Assembly: GCA_945910005.1 (NCBI GenBank)
Contig: OX246738.1
Location: forward strand, 27,815,303-27,879,302
Length of the DNA stretch: 64,000 bases
Source of the DNA: Isoperla grammatica
Lineage: Eukaryota > Arthropoda > Insecta > Plecoptera > Perlodidae
Direction of reading: 5' to 3'
Shown here: positions 36,673 to 49,637 of the stretch, piece after piece
How positions within the stretch are numbered: position 1 is the stretch's first letter
Layout: every line of letters begins with the position of its first letter
Notes under the pieces: model-generated
Databases searched by the model: none
What the model saw: only the letters and a program-made list of their open reading frames with translations
Told to the model about the DNA's origin: nothing
Translations under genes and position numbers: made by a program

Positions 36673-37880
36673 CCGTCTATATTGTACTCGACATTAATCG
36701 ACAAGTGACATGCAGCTACTAAACAAACTTGTCCACCCCGCAAGGGCGGTGTCTCGGCTACTTGACTCAGGCTCGGACCTATAATATCTCATGTTTATGC
36801 AGAGAGCATACTGCCGAGAGGAGTAGGGGGCTAGAACCCTGGAATTAATAATATATTTGAGCATTGTCCGGAGAAGCTCGTTGAGTGTAACATAGAACGT
36901 TAACGAACCCACTCTCTTCGTTTTTGTGAGTAAGCGCACCAGCAAAGCGTAAGAAATTAAGATTTCTGTTCGTATCTTTAAAATAAAAGAAGTTTTAAAA
37001 TCGAATTTGTGGAAAGATACAATAAACTAGGTATTACCAGGATGTACAGATACCAAAAATGTATAAGCAACATTCATTGCGTTTGGATTAAATCCGATAG
37101 TAGAGTAATTAGAGTAATTAGTAATTTAAATTTTGAGAATCCAGGCTCATAGAAGAAGCGCAGAAGAGAAAGTAACTGAATGAATAAGAGAAATACACGT
37201 GTATACGCGAAAGCGTGGAAAACGTGATTTTGTTTGAGACTGTGTGTATTAAAAAAAAAATAATGAAATAAAATAAAATAGTACAATTTAATTGTATTAT
37301 CGAATCAGACAGTATCTTCTGTCAGGACGCAGTACTATTGGCTGTGAGGCTAAGAGCAGAGTAGCACAAATCACGTTTACAATAAAACACGAGGTCGGGC
37401 TGCAGTTATTGGCGGCCATCTTCCCTTGCCTTTATCATGGCTTCAAAGTTTATGGGATTTGTGTAACCTTAAGGCCATCAAGCCAGAATACAGCAGTGAA
37501 ACTTTTAACAGAGGATGTATTTATTCATTTTCTTTGAAACTAGCCATGTTATGAAGTTTGTTGGGATTTATTTATTGTCTGCTAGACAGGATACGTATAC
37601 ATTTACCCCTTTTGGGACGGCCGCCGGCGATGAAAGTTGATGTTATTATGTTTTCTGATGTTTGTTGTTTTACGTTGCTATTCGAAGCAATGAATAGAAG
37701 GGATGGAAGACAAAAAGAGAAACATCCGTTTGTTATGCGTGATTAGACTCTATACTCTGACGACCTATGGATCGAACATGCGCTCCAGGTATAGCATAAC
37801 TACCCCCCCCCCCCCCCTCACACCGCCAATGTGTCAAGCTTCGAAGACACCCTACAGAGGATGTACTTGTGTACACGTGT

Positions 37881-38375
37881 ACGTGTAAAACTACATACAA
37901 TCCTTCTGATTACAAATATAACGTTTCTTAATTAATTGCTCTAGAACTTATGATGGAAATGTCGTATAAGTTTCGCTCTATGCATTCTTCTTTGAAGTTT
38001 TATAACTGTAAGTAGCAGTTATCAGTATCACCTATCACAGCCTCTCATGTCAACGTGTAAAACTACATACGATCCTTCTGATTACATATATAACGATTCT
38101 TAATTAATTACTCTAGAACTTATGATGGAAATGTCGTACAAGTTTCGCTATTCTTCTTTGAAGTGTTATAACTGTAAGTAGCAGTTATCAGTATCACCTA
38201 TCACAGCCTCTCATGTCAACGTGTAAAACTACATACGATCCTTCTGATTACATATATAACGATTCTTAATTAATTGCTCTAGACCTTATGATGGAAATGT
38301 CTCACACGTTTTTCTCCGTGCATTCTTCTTTGAAGTGTTATAACTGTAAGTAGTAGTTAACACCTATCACAGCAC
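37881..38375 (+). repeat. Three-copy ~170-bp tandem repeat
   Basis: ACGTGTAAAACTACATAC begins units at 37,881, 38,053 and 38,219. Each continues through TTCTTAATTAATTGCTCTAG, TTATGATGGAAATGTC and ATAACTGTAAGTAGCAGTTA. The third copy has a small internal deletion. An AACT microsatellite follows shortly after. Confidence 0.92.
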
Positions 38376-38463
38376 CTCTCAGGATATGTTATACTGCGAC
38401 GCTAACCGTATGTTGTTTGTATGTTGGGCACTAATAACCACGTCGTTGTGTGCCCTTAAACAC

Positions 38464-38491
38464 GAACTAACTAACTAACTAACTAACTAAC
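38464..38491 (+). repeat. (AACT)n microsatellite
   Basis: About six ACTA units follow TGTGCCCTTAAACACG. A GTGTGCCCTT motif before a short tandem tail can mark the end of a SINE or MITE, but the rest was not recognised. Confidence 0.7.
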
Positions 38492-38605
38492 CGTATAATC
38501 GAATCACACAGCTCGATATATTCACGATTTGAATCCATGTAATGTAATCAGTACTATATTGTTAGTGTGTTTCCATACAACGGTTCTTACTTTGTTTCGT
38601 TTGTA

Positions 38606-38638
38606 TTTCATTTCATTTCATTTCATTTCCTTTCATTT
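38606..38638 (+). repeat. (TTTCA)n microsatellite
   Basis: About six TTTCA units, slightly interrupted by TTTCC near the end. Confidence 0.8.
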
Positions 38639-40058
38639 ATTATTTTATTGTATGTGATGTGTTGATTTTGTTGTTATTGTATCTTACGGATGTTTTGTAG
38701 TCTTCACAGTTGAAAATATATACACTCATGGGCCAAAAGAAAATGACGACTGATAAAGCCTCTGTAAATTCCTACGATTGTATGATTGCGGTTAGTTAAT
38801 TAACGTCTGGACACTCCCTGCGTTAGAAGGGAAGTCCCAGTATGAAAACTGCGCCCTATTGCCTCAAGACACCGGCTTTTAGTTGTAAGAATCTTATTTT
38901 GATTACTCATAAAAATAATGGTGAATTAACAAGACAACAACACTATTTGTAACAATACAATAAATATTATAATGTGTGCTCAGCTTTTCCACGTGGTATA
39001 GCATTCTTGAGAAAATTTCGAGCGGTTATTCGTGTACCCTAAAGTCAACCACGGCTCGCTCCTTCGGTTTTACACAACCCGCCGTCATTTTGTTTGAATG
39101 AAGGACGTTGTCCAGCGATGAATAGCTTGATGGATCACCTTAATCGTGGTGATGTGATATTAATTGTGACCACGCAGCCTCGAGCGGCGTGACGCGGCGC
39201 GCATTGTCCTCGACCTCGGCGCTTCTTTCTTTGTGGAGGACAAGCTTTTGTTTTCCACCCCTTTGTTCTCCCTTAACCCCTCGTCCGCCACCCTCGACCC
39301 ATTGAACAACATAATCAGAGCAGAATGGTAATGATAGAGGTGGATTTCGCGACTGTTGTTTAGGTATGGCCGGAAGCGATCGTCGGCCTGTACATATTGC
39401 TTATATGCATGGTATTCATCATGAAAATGAATTCTTGATGGCAAGCGTTTCTGATTGTGAGTTTATGGGATTAATTTTTGCAAATATTCACTAAATCTTT
39501 GTTCGTAGTTAGTTACGCTATTAAAATAGATTTTTTTTAGAAACACGGAATTAAATATATAGGATGTTGTAATAAACGTTTTTCAAATATAGTGGATTAT
39601 GTGTGCTAATTAATTACAGATTGGTATGCTTTTGTTTTTGATAATTGTCGCAAGGAAACAGAAATGATGTGATTCCCTGAGTCCTCTATGGATGGTGACA
39701 AACGAGTCATTACTTTTAATTATACATTTTAATTTTTTAAAGTGTGTTTACGAACGCACTACAACAGTTCAACAGAATTCCATCTAAAAAACAAATATAA
39801 AAATTGAAACTTCGCAACACGTATAGAATAAACCATTACGTTCTCTAAAGAAATGATATTTCCTGCGACAAGTTTCAAGCAAAAGAGAGCATTTTAAACG
39901 TTCTCGGGGTTGGACGACACGAAGTCTTATGGCGCGGGGACAGAACAAATCTTAAAGCCGTTCACACACATTTGTTTGTATTTCTTGATCACACAATATT
40001 GAAAACGTCGATTATGGACGGTATTAAAACGGCACAAATTTTTTTTTTTTATTATATC

Positions 40059-40309
40059 ACGAGAAACGCTTTAAAATATTGCAAAAGTTGTTCTGATGCT
40101 GCCTTTAGTTTTGTATCAGCTAAACATTCCCCGTTTTTCATCGTTAAGGTTATTATTTTATTTATGGTTTAAATTAATTAGTAACTATGAAAAAATAAAA
40201 TAACAATCGTAAACAAACTTTGTTTTACTTTTTAAAGTCATTGTGTAGCTGATACAAAACCAAATGCAGAATTAGAATCACTTTTTCAATAATTGAAAGC
40301 GTTCTCATG
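40059..40309. mobile_element. Inverted-repeat MITE family C, copy 1
   Basis: The left arm GAGAAACGCTTTAAAATATT ... TTTTGTATCAGCTAAACA is mirrored on the right by TGTGTAGCTGATACAAAACC ... GAAAGCGTTCTCATG. The same arms occur at 43,121 and 50,641. About 250 bp with an AT-rich middle and no coding capacity. Confidence 0.8.
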
Positions 40310-41796
40310 AATTATTACGAAAACAATTCACCGTATTTAATTCCCATTCTTTCGTGAACGAAAGATAGTATTAAAATACTTATACATATTTATATTTGTT
40401 ATTGTAGGAACTAAATAATTAAACAATTTTGTATTTCTTTCTAAAATAGCAACAACGATTGGAATATTTGACATTTCTGAATGTTTTTCTTATTCATAGA
40501 AACACCCATCTTGTTTTTAATCATATTTTCACGCGGTCAGTTAACAATTTTGATAATAAAATAAAAAATAATTGTTCTGTATTTTAGAGATACTACCTTA
40601 TCATAAAGGCAGATAATACCTAATACAGTATTTTCATCATGGCACTTTCAACGATGGTAGTAGGGTACATTCCGTATGACCCCTTGAACGACATGACTAA
40701 CCTCCCCCTTCTTGCCTCAGCGGTTATAACGTTAGAGGTGGTATGGTCAGCCAGCTCTGATCAAATATTGACATTTTGATTGAATCCAACCACAGCGAAT
40801 ATCATGCAAATACACTGACTACGAATCTTCTACCCTATCCAAATCTCGTCTAACCAATCACAAGGAGTAAACTACGTACGCGAATAATCGACCTTCGAGA
40901 GGGCAAGAATATAAATCTGAAAAGAAGTTGAGCTAGCTAACTATCCATATCAACATTAATGGTATAGAGCCAACGCATTACTGGGCGTGCTTATACACAG
41001 CTGCCGTCCACATCCCTTTAGCGTAAGACATCTTACTAGAAATAACACCACCATAAAACCCAAGGGTTTAACTCTTACCCGCAACGCTGATGGCTACACA
41101 GACCATGCGAGGGGAGAAAACAGTGCATTTTAAATTATTGCGTTTCTCTTAATGTGTACTAGGGAGTTTATATTCCGCACTTTGCTGCTCAGGGGAGAGA
41201 CGGTGTAAGGACTTTGGACATAATACAAGTTTGGAGGTGAACTTGCCACGGTCGGAGACACAAATCTATAGTGACAGTCAACTCATTATGGACTCCGTCG
41301 TTACGAGGATATAGAGGAGAGTCTAGCGTCTAGACTGTCTTATACCCCAACTCATGAAAAGGTGTTCAGAACGTGCTTAATTAAATACAAACAAGTAGGT
41401 ATACAGTTAGATCAGATTTCGCGAAACTTTGAATCTTGGGATTAGCCTTCGAAATTTGCTCGGAACAAACATGGCGTCTGTTAGAAGGCGCCATCCATTT
41501 AGTATGCATTAACCATGGTAACGATCCGAGATTACGTGAAATCGGAACTGAGAAACTAAAATAACTCCATGACATAATTAACAATTTCTGACCTATAATG
41601 CTGCATTTCAAGAAGGCGCAAATCGATTGTTTATCCGAGACGTGAAGAGCGACAATACCCATTTCTTTTTATTGGTAAAAATCTGACGAATTTAGATTAT
41701 AATAAATTAATAACAAGTCACTTGATATTGACGTGTCTGTTTAAAGTTTGAATTGGTGTACTTCATTATATTTTATTCCAACCAATGTTTCATGTA

Positions 41797-41917
41797 CAGT
41801 TCGGCGTAGCGAAGACGCGTTCTCCTATCAGCGACTATGATTCATACGCGTTCGGGTGAAAACGCGATGCGCTGATTGGAGAACGCGTCCTCGTTCGCTC
41901 TCGTCAACGCCGAACTG
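41797..41917. mobile_element. 120-bp palindromic MITE
   Basis: CAGTTCGGCGT opens and ACGCCGAACTG closes. Inner arms GACGCGTTCTCCTATCAGCG and CGCTGATTGGAGAACGCGTC pair well. It is GC-rich compared with its surroundings. Confidence 0.75.
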
Positions 41918-42713
41918 GAAATATGTGAAGTCAATCTCTTTGAAGCGAAGTCTCGAGCTGGGTAATGTAGATTTAATTATAGCCATGATTTCTCTCAAGA
42001 ATGGTACGCCCTACACCTTAATGAGAAATTAGAACTTGGTACCCTGCGTGGTTTCATAAGTTCTGCATACTAAATGCTAAATATTTCTTGTTTTATAATC
42101 AAAACTGTTTTTTTTTTATATATATCTTGGAAGTATTATAACTATAACATGTCAAGAATGGAAAATGAAATTTCCAAAAAAGAGTGGCTAAGGCTGAAAA
42201 TGTTTATCAACAAATACGGAAGCTACTGTGGGATGCAGATTTCCCAACCAAATGTAATTGTTGCTGTTGTATAAGGTGAACTGCCTGCTAATACTACTTT
42301 ATGGGGCAGTGACACGGAGTTTGTAGAAAAAAACATTCCAGTAGAATGCAAGCGGCAGAAATTAAATTTTGAAGAAGTATAGCTATTAGATCAAAGCTTG
42401 ACAAAATTAGAAGTAAAAAAATAAGAAAGGAAGTTGAAGTCGAAAAGCATTTGTTAAAAATAGGAAGAGGGATACTGAGGATTTCCTTTAATTTTCTCTC
42501 TTTTTTACATTAGGCCTACAGTGTTTTATAAGATTATTTCTGTTATATCTGTTTAAGCATTTAAATTAGTATAAAATTTCTACTTCCTCTGTAACGTCAT
42601 ATTACATAATAATATAGACTGTATTGTAGAAGACCCCCTACCTGCGAGTAGTATACTCACTGGGGGCCAGTGATATTATATAATTGTAATTACTGTATTC
42701 ATTATCACTAAAG

Positions 42714-42735
42714 AATCTGAATCTGAATCTGAGAT
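42714..42735 (+). repeat. GAATCT-repeat tail of a retroelement
   Basis: About three GAATCT units follow TTCATTATCACTAAA. Short 6-bp tails of this kind end CR1/L2-like LINEs and their SINEs. The insert's 5' part was not resolved. Confidence 0.4.
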
Positions 42736-43060
42736 GGACACGTGAAACGGAGGGGCAAGCAGAGAATATCAAGGGCGGAATTGGAAAGAGAAAACGAAAC
42801 TTCGGAGACTGGTAGACCAAGATAAAAGTGGGATGACCAATTGAAAATTGATTTAGAAGAGAGAGACGAGCTGTGGGAAGACACCGAAGCACGAGGACTG
42901 GGAAGATCAAGGTAAATGGAGTAAATTAGTTGGAAGAAGTAGGAAAGAAGAAGAAGAAAAAGAAGTGGAAGAAGAGACATGACAGGCATGGCAAGCCGAT
43001 GTTACTGTTCGCAAACTCTATGCCCAAGAATATTGGTGGCTAACCAAACTCTGACTCGAT
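42735..43060 (+). pseudogene. Decayed non-LTR retrotransposon reverse-transcriptase C-terminus
   Basis: Broken plus-strand frames give GRPR-KWDDQLKIDLEERDEL near 42,815-42,875 and GKWSKLVGRSRKEEEEKEVE near 42,910-42,970. The pattern GRPRxRWxDxL...W...GKW is the usual tail of LINE-type polyproteins, just after the endonuclease/reverse-transcriptase region. Stops and at least one frameshift interrupt it, so it is dead. It directly follows a sequence ending in repeated GAATCT units (42,714-42,732), typical of a LINE or SINE 3' tail. This suggests two nested retro-insertions. Confidence 0.5.
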
Positions 43061-43120
43061 TTATTTTAGAAACAGGTGTATGAGATTATATATCTCACAA
43101 AATTTAAGTTTTTATAATAT

Positions 43121-43379
43121 GTATCTTGAAAACGCTTCAAATGAACAAGTGATTCATACACGGGACTTGGTTTGTATCACCTAAACAATGATTTTATAAC
43201 GTAAAACAAACTGGTATCGTTACAATAATTTTTATTGTATTTAATAATTATTAACTATTGTAATAATAACGAAAACAACAACCGTAACGATTACAATATT
43301 TCAAAGTTTTTAAACTCACTGCTTAGCAGAAACAAACTCAAATCTCTGATACCAACACTTAAAGTGTTCTCAAGATATC
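43121..43379. mobile_element. Inverted-repeat MITE family C, copy 2
   Basis: GTATCTTGAAAACGCTTCAA ... GTGATTCATACACGG ... TTTGTATCACCTAAACAATG on the left; TGCTTAGCAGAAACAAACTC ... GTGTTCTCAAGATATC on the right. It shares an AACCGTAACGATTACAATAT interior stretch with copy 3 (CAATCGTAACAATTATAATA). Confidence 0.8.
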
Positions 43380-43580
43380 AATAAAATAGCGTTCAAAACA
43401 ACCCTACTAATAATATTATAAATATTTAGCAAACAGTCTGTACACTGTATTGTGCTTACGATGCCGCAAGGTGCTGCGTGCTTACATTTTCGATTTGGTG
43501 TAGCATTCCTGAAACATGGTATAAAACGATAATCTGGCGCGGTTTGTATTCAAAGACTATCCCATCACTAATAATAAGTG

Positions 43581-43873
43581 CAACCGTTGAGTGAGTAAGA
43601 TAGGGTAGAATCCCAACGCCATCAGCAGTTTGTCTATCACCCTCTACTGCCCAAAATACTTTAGTCGGGTAGTAGAAGTTCGCCAAGCGACGCGATGACG
43701 GAGCCTGATTGGTCGGCTTCTTCACCGAAGATATACGAAGACAGCCGAAAACTCCGTAATCGCGTCGCTTGGCGAACTTCTACTACCCGACTAAAGTATG
43801 TTGGCAGCATGAGGCGGTAGAAAAACTGCCGATTGCCTTGCACCTCTACCCCATATTACTTACTCAACGGTGC
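43581..43873. mobile_element. Nested palindrome: MITE inside a larger inverted repeat
   Basis: The inner arms TACTTTAGTCGGGTAGTAGA ... GTTCGCCAAGCGACGCGAT pair almost perfectly over 43,657-43,798 and are bounded by TA. Outside them, CCGTTGAGTGAGTAAGATAG ... CAGCAGTTTGTCTATC (43,584-43,656) pairs less well with the mirrored sequence to 43,870. The sharp change in arm identity suggests a young element, or an extended one, centred in an older palindrome. Confidence 0.78.
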
Positions 43874-44787
43874 AGCGCTACCCCTGATGACGTTACAAGG
43901 CTAACCTCCTGCCGACCGCCGCAAGCTTACACGACCACAACCAGCTGTAGCACGGGAGCATGGAACGAAGCAAGTTACAATTAAAATTAATGGGTTATTA
44001 TTATTTATGAAGGGGCGCTACCTTCTAGACGTCTATTAATTACTTAATGCTGCGGCATTATTTCAATGAGAAGAAACGATTTCGTTTTTTTTAAATGCGT
44101 CGTTTGACTGCAAACGTCTACAATTAGCACTTTCAAAGCGTGGCTCTCAGCTAAACAGTGTGGACTGTGGAGATAACAATGACTATAAGCCGCTCCTTAT
44201 CATCTCTTTAAGAGGAGAAAGAATAGAAGATACTCGACTATACGAGAAAGGACTGTGTGTAGACGTCAGGGTATAAGAAGGCTCGAACTTGCCTTCAAAC
44301 TCTCTGCAGAGACAATTTGTCGAAGAAATTATACTAACGTTTCAATGTAATCGGGCATTGATGACCTGAGAATTTATGGAAGTCGAGTTTGTTTCTTTTG
44401 ATAAGGTTGGAGTCAGTGTTATCATTCAGTCTTTTGGGTATGGCCGTCCTGCACAACGACGCTTTGGTATTTTTAAAAGTAAGTTATAGCTTTACGCGTT
44501 AATATACAAAATTGTCTGTATATTTGGTTATGAAATCTCATAACCAACAACCGAAAATAAGTAATTTACAATACTCTCTTGGCAAGGTAAGTTATCTGTT
44601 GCGGTCAGTCTGCTTTTCACAATATTGGTTTGTTTTTAGCACAAAATTGTGGATGTAGACACGACGTCGGTGCTTATTGACTCCCGCGGTAAGAAAGTTT
44701 GAACAACCATTCCAAAACAAGCGAGTCGAAAGCAAGTAAATCAATAAGATCTCTCTTGCGGGTTCGATCAATCGAAAACCCCGTCTA

Positions 44788-44816
44788 TCTTTCTGTCTGT
44801 CTGTCTGTCTGTCTGT
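44788..44816 (+). repeat. (TCTG)n microsatellite
   Basis: About six TCTG units follow a GCGGGTTCGATCAATCG sequence that recalls a tRNA B box. Possibly the end of a SINE. Confidence 0.75.
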
Positions 44817-46749
44817 GTCTCAAAGGATCCCAGTTCCACCTGACGACTGAGGCGTAACCTAGTCAAGTCGAGGAAAACTTTTCATTTAATCAATCAACAT
44901 AGATGACGTCACAACAGGAAAACAAAAAGAAGGGCTCAATATGTCAACGTCACATTCGGAGTTGTGATTTTCAGATAGATGGATAGACAGATAGGTTGTG
45001 AGAGAGAGGGAGAGATTATCCTCTTGTCAATGAAAGGTGTAAGGGTGAGAGAGCAAGGAATCTTGACGAAAATTGAGTTAGAACGCGCAGGAGCGTTGGA
45101 TGCAAGAATTATATTCTAATTCGTTGGTTGGATGAGTTCTCTAATATTACTCGAGATGCAAGCACACACAATGTATGTGATGTATTTATGTGTATGTGAT
45201 ATGTAAGCAATAATGCACGTGGCGGCCATACTGGGGCGAATTTTACTTTCGAAGGGCATTCATTGTTGGAACGTCTCAGATGGCGTTGGATTGAATTTCA
45301 AATGTACTCGAACACTGGTTTGCTATTATTACTGAAAAACAACATTATAATTAATAATTTCTCGTGTCTCTATTTGTGTTTTTTTATTTATTTATTTTTT
45401 AAATATAAAGTCGACGAAATGTGGTGTCTGAATCTTCTCTCCCCAAAATGGCTCCGAGTTGCTCAATGACACGACGGCCATTTGTAAAACCCTTCTGTCC
45501 CATATCGTCACAAAGATGTCAAAGGACCTTTCCTCCTTGCACTCTCCCCTCTCCACTATAACTCAGTTTTATTTTTTGTCTAGATATCAAAATGTCTACT
45601 TTGGCTTTAAAAAGTCACTCGTATGCAATCTTAAGGATATATAAAATATATTTTGCACGTAAACCGGTAATTGAATGATATCGATTTCCGCTTTTGGGAT
45701 GTTACAATATCCAGCTGCAGTCGCAGATCAACCCCGAGCCAATGGGATAGCAGAGATGTAGTGGATGTAGGAATATGTGAAATATCAATCGCCTCTATAG
45801 CCCCGAGTTTGAACAGTACGTATGGCAACTACAGATTGCACTACCCCTTTACGGGGCCAATACCGTATACACTCATTCAGAAGTATTTTTATTAAAATGT
45901 AATTTATCTATGAAAGTTACAATAAAAGCTAAGTTCCTGTAAAGTAGGCACTGAGTATTTACTTGGAGAATTAAAAGTTATCCATAGGTTACTAATGAGG
46001 AAGCCATACTGCACATATGATACTCACGAGCTCCAGATTATAATTTACAAATATAACAAGTTAGACCATGACCAGTAATCTACTCGATAATTTCGTCAAT
46101 ACTGATAACCACAGAGTTGGAAAAAGCAATACACATTTTCGTGAAATTCGCGAAAAGGTGACTATTATCAAAAACTTGATTTTCTATTGACATGGCGGCC
46201 GCACCCTCACAACTTAAAACAAGTAGCGAGAAATTGAATTATTTGTCTTGCAGTAGGCTACACATTACACAAGAAGGTGCGACCTATTAGTGTAAGGAAA
46301 ATAAACTGCGTGGAACGCCACGTATGGCGATGGTCGCTTGGACTGAAACGGAGTGGCCTATATATATACTGCGAGCGAAGCTGCTGCTTCTGTCTTTGGG
46401 TGTAATCCCGAGTCAAGTGTCACCTATAAGCGGATTTCAGAGATTAAATAAAACAATTGAGACCCGACGACGCAGGCGGTAAAATGTCTGCCCCATCCCC
46501 CCCCCCCCCCCCCCGCCCTCGTCCTCCCCCGGGGGTACAATTCAACGAATTCGTCTAGATTAATTTGTTATACTTTCCCGCGTGCATGAATCAAAACATG
46601 AAGCCTATTCGTTGCAGGGACGCGTGACATGTCTTGTCAAGCTCGATCAATGTTTGATTCATATAATTTGATAAGCGATTTAATAAAAGCCAGCTCGTAA
46701 ATAATTTTCCCTCTCCGACCAGGTTCCACATCCCAAAACCCTCGACGCG

Positions 46750-46777
46750 CGGAGAGAGAGAGAGAGAGAGAGAGAGA
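46750..46777 (+). repeat. (GA)n microsatellite
   Basis: An uninterrupted run of about thirteen GA units after ACGCGCGG. Confidence 0.9.
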
Positions 46778-47416
46778 AAACGCAAAAAATATATTCTCTT
46801 AATCTTGTTAGAGCTCTCGACGAGTTGGGGAAATCACAAAACACAACATAAAAGTAAAAACTTATGAAGAGGTGTGTTCACCCATAAATATAAGAACGTA
46901 GTTCGTCACAGCATCAATCCCCACTGCACCAGTAATGACGCGTCGTTAATTTCAAGTGGTGCTCTTCTCCCGCGAAACAGTCGCCCCCCCCCCCCCCCCC
47001 CCCCCGCCATGAGTATACCATGAAATATTTCGCCAGTCAGGAGGCGCTATTATCCGCCCCCCTCGAGTGCTATGGCATAGCCGCTAATGATGAAGCGTGG
47101 GTATACACAAACCCGGGCAAGCTCTACTGTGACTGAGCTCAACTAATATTCTCTTTATACAGTGGCGTTCTTGAGAGGATCATTATTTTGCAATGTCTTA
47201 CTTTCAAGCTTTAATTCTGTTTAGCTGGGCTTTCATTAAAAACACGTTTTCACATTTTCTCATAAAGAGAAATACTGCGCCTCACCTTTGTGACATTGTG
47301 GAGAAATTTTCAAGTTCTCTTACTACTTTCTTTTTTTTATTTATATCGTGTATTAAAAGATATAAGCTGTTGGTAGACGTACTTGAAAACAGCGTTTTTT
47401 TTTTGTATATTTAGCG

Positions 47417-47745
47417 TTTTAATTTTGAATACCGATACAGCTAATATATTTTGAAATTGTAGTGTCTACATATTTTATTTTGCCCTTTAAAATAAAACCA
47501 AATTCTGGCATATTCTTGCACTTCTGACAATAACAGGTGTCAGTTGGATGGATTTGTATCAATGGCTCTCAATGCAATTTTTTAATTTTTAATACCGATA
47601 CAGCTAATATATTTTGAAATTGTAGTGTCTACATATTTTATTTTGCCCTTTAAAATAAAACCAAATTCTGGCATATTCTTGCACTTCTAACAATAACAGG
47701 TGTCAGTTGGATGGATTTGTATCAATGGCTCTCAATGCAAGCATG
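47417..47745 (+). repeat. Two-copy 163-bp tandem duplication
   Basis: ATACCGATACAGCTAATATA through GGCTCTCAATGCAA is present twice with a period of about 163 bp and almost no differences, so it is recent. A short run of AAAACGC units follows (47,749-47,771). Confidence 0.93.
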
Positions 47746-49089
47746 AACGCAAAACGCAAAACGCAAAACGCACACCTTGGTTTTATATATATGTTAATTT
47801 TTTTTTAATTTTTTTTTTATAGTATATATGTTAATTTTAGCGTTTTCAAAACATATGTTCACAGCTCCAGTATCCAAAACACGAACGTTATTTTAAGTTT
47901 TCTCTATCGTAGAAATGTGAAGGTGTAAGAAGTCTGGTGCAGACGGCAGAACTGAAACATTAGTGGAAATCGGTCAGCTCACACGCGCTATTTTAACGCA
48001 GCCCAGGTCGGCGCGCGCATACGTACTTGTTGTTCTACTGCTGAGCGGTGTGAACTAGCCTGCTACCTCGTCCTTCTCTATTTCCAAGATACCAACACAA
48101 ACAGATGCAGGGAGCGAGCTGCAAATACACTGTTATCTCATCGTAGGATAACAGTGGTCAAGCCAGTGTTTCTCATCGCCAGATTTCATACAACTCTATT
48201 GAAGCTTCGTGCGTGTATAGCTGAATGTAACGTCAGCTTTCTTATTGATTCATTACAGATGGAAGAAATACCGGAAATAACCACTCACAAAATATTATCG
48301 ACAATTTAATTGTGGCACACTTTTAGTATTTAAAAAAGCATAATGTTCTAATTTTCCACATTTAAATTTTGAACTGAGAGATTTACGACAGCTGATCACT
48401 TTATGGAAACAATTTAGTGAGTAGTAACAATTCAATTACTTTAACTTGAGTAAAATCGTCTTATTTGTCTCGTTGCGTTGTACGTAACGTGTACTGGCTA
48501 CGACTGACGATAGCCTTGGAAAAAGTCAGAATAATTGCCCCCGTGCATGATGAAAGTTTCATGTTTTGCCAACCAAAAAGTCAAATAAATCGGTTTACAT
48601 TTATACGCTAATCGGCCATCAGCTTTATTCTCGCTCTGTATACGTGGAGTGGGCTGAATAAATGGTGCGTATCACGATCAGTGGTATCGATTGTAAAGTG
48701 GAAAAGTGTTACACGCACGTTAGTGTTGTTTGTTATCTCCACGCGAAGCTGGAAATGCGTGGAACGCTTTTTTGTTTCGTGCACAACTTATAACTCAAAC
48801 CATATAACAACACCTTTGCGCCGTATAGTTCTACAAACGTGTCGTGTCGCCTACGTTAGCATAAACGAATGTGTTATTATATTTAGCCACAATTCACTCA
48901 CTTGCAAAATATGATTTTAGTGCGATGCGATACTTTGTAAAGTTGCAATAACGAAAGTATTCTCGTATTTACAAAATAGTTGAGTCAAATGGTACCAACT
49001 CAATTGACTATACTTCTATAGTTCTTACCATGATTGAAACAGGTCCAGTAGGGGTTATTTAAATTAATTTGTTTAATTTAATTTATTTA

Positions 49090-49637
49090 AATTAGTTATT
49101 ATTTTAATTTTTATCCCAAGAATGCCCGACAAATCGAAAATCTGAGTCTACAGCGGACTGTGGTTTGGTAAGACCTTCACACTGAATGCTAAAATATGTA
49201 CCCTATATTATAGTCAGTATTGCATTTGAAATGTTATGAAATGTTCTTACTTAATATATAGGCCAAACACTACAAGTCAGGCCACAAATAAGGGTAATAC
49301 AATACACAAATTATTGTCATCAAAATGTAAACTTGAACCCAAATAAATATTCTATTATAATATATTCTATATAATATAATAACCTAAATGTACATTATAT
49401 TATAATCAGTATGGTCATTGAGTTTGTTAGATGGTTGTTAGTTGTATTCCAATTGTAATTATAGATTTAATAATCACAATAACTACCATATTAATTGTAA
49501 TATTTGTTATATTTATCATTAAGGTTGTAGGGCTTACCAAACTGCAAAGCTGGTTGTATATTATTCAGATTTCAGATTTTGAATAATATTCTTGAGATAT
49601 AATTTAAATAATTACAATTTTGTGCGATTTTATATGG
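49090..49637. mobile_element. Inverted-repeat element family B, copy 2
   Basis: TCCCAAGAATGCCCGAC and AATCTGAGTCTACAGCGGAC with TGTGGTTTGGTAAG match the left arm of the 25-kb copy. The right arm shows GGCTTACCAAACTGCAAAGC and ATATTCTTGAGATATAA. It is longer than copy 1 because of extra AT-rich interior. Confidence 0.72.

Larger units (their letters stand above)
44000..47416. other. 24-kb intron section, few features
   Basis: AT-rich intron with the TCTG and GA microsatellites and a poly(C) tract at about 46,496-46,514. Poly(C) also occurs at 46,983-47,005. No exon or foldback was recognised. Confidence 0.55.

Noticed and set aside
37881..38375. CRISPR-like array
   Set aside because: Units are ~170-bp whole tandem repeats without unique spacers, in a eukaryotic intron.
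39160..39444. 94-codon minus-strand frame with Arg/Ser-rich end, same strand as the couch potato-like gene
   Set aside because: The flanking exons already join in phase without it. No suitable splice sites or family similarity were seen. An alternative exon cannot be fully excluded.
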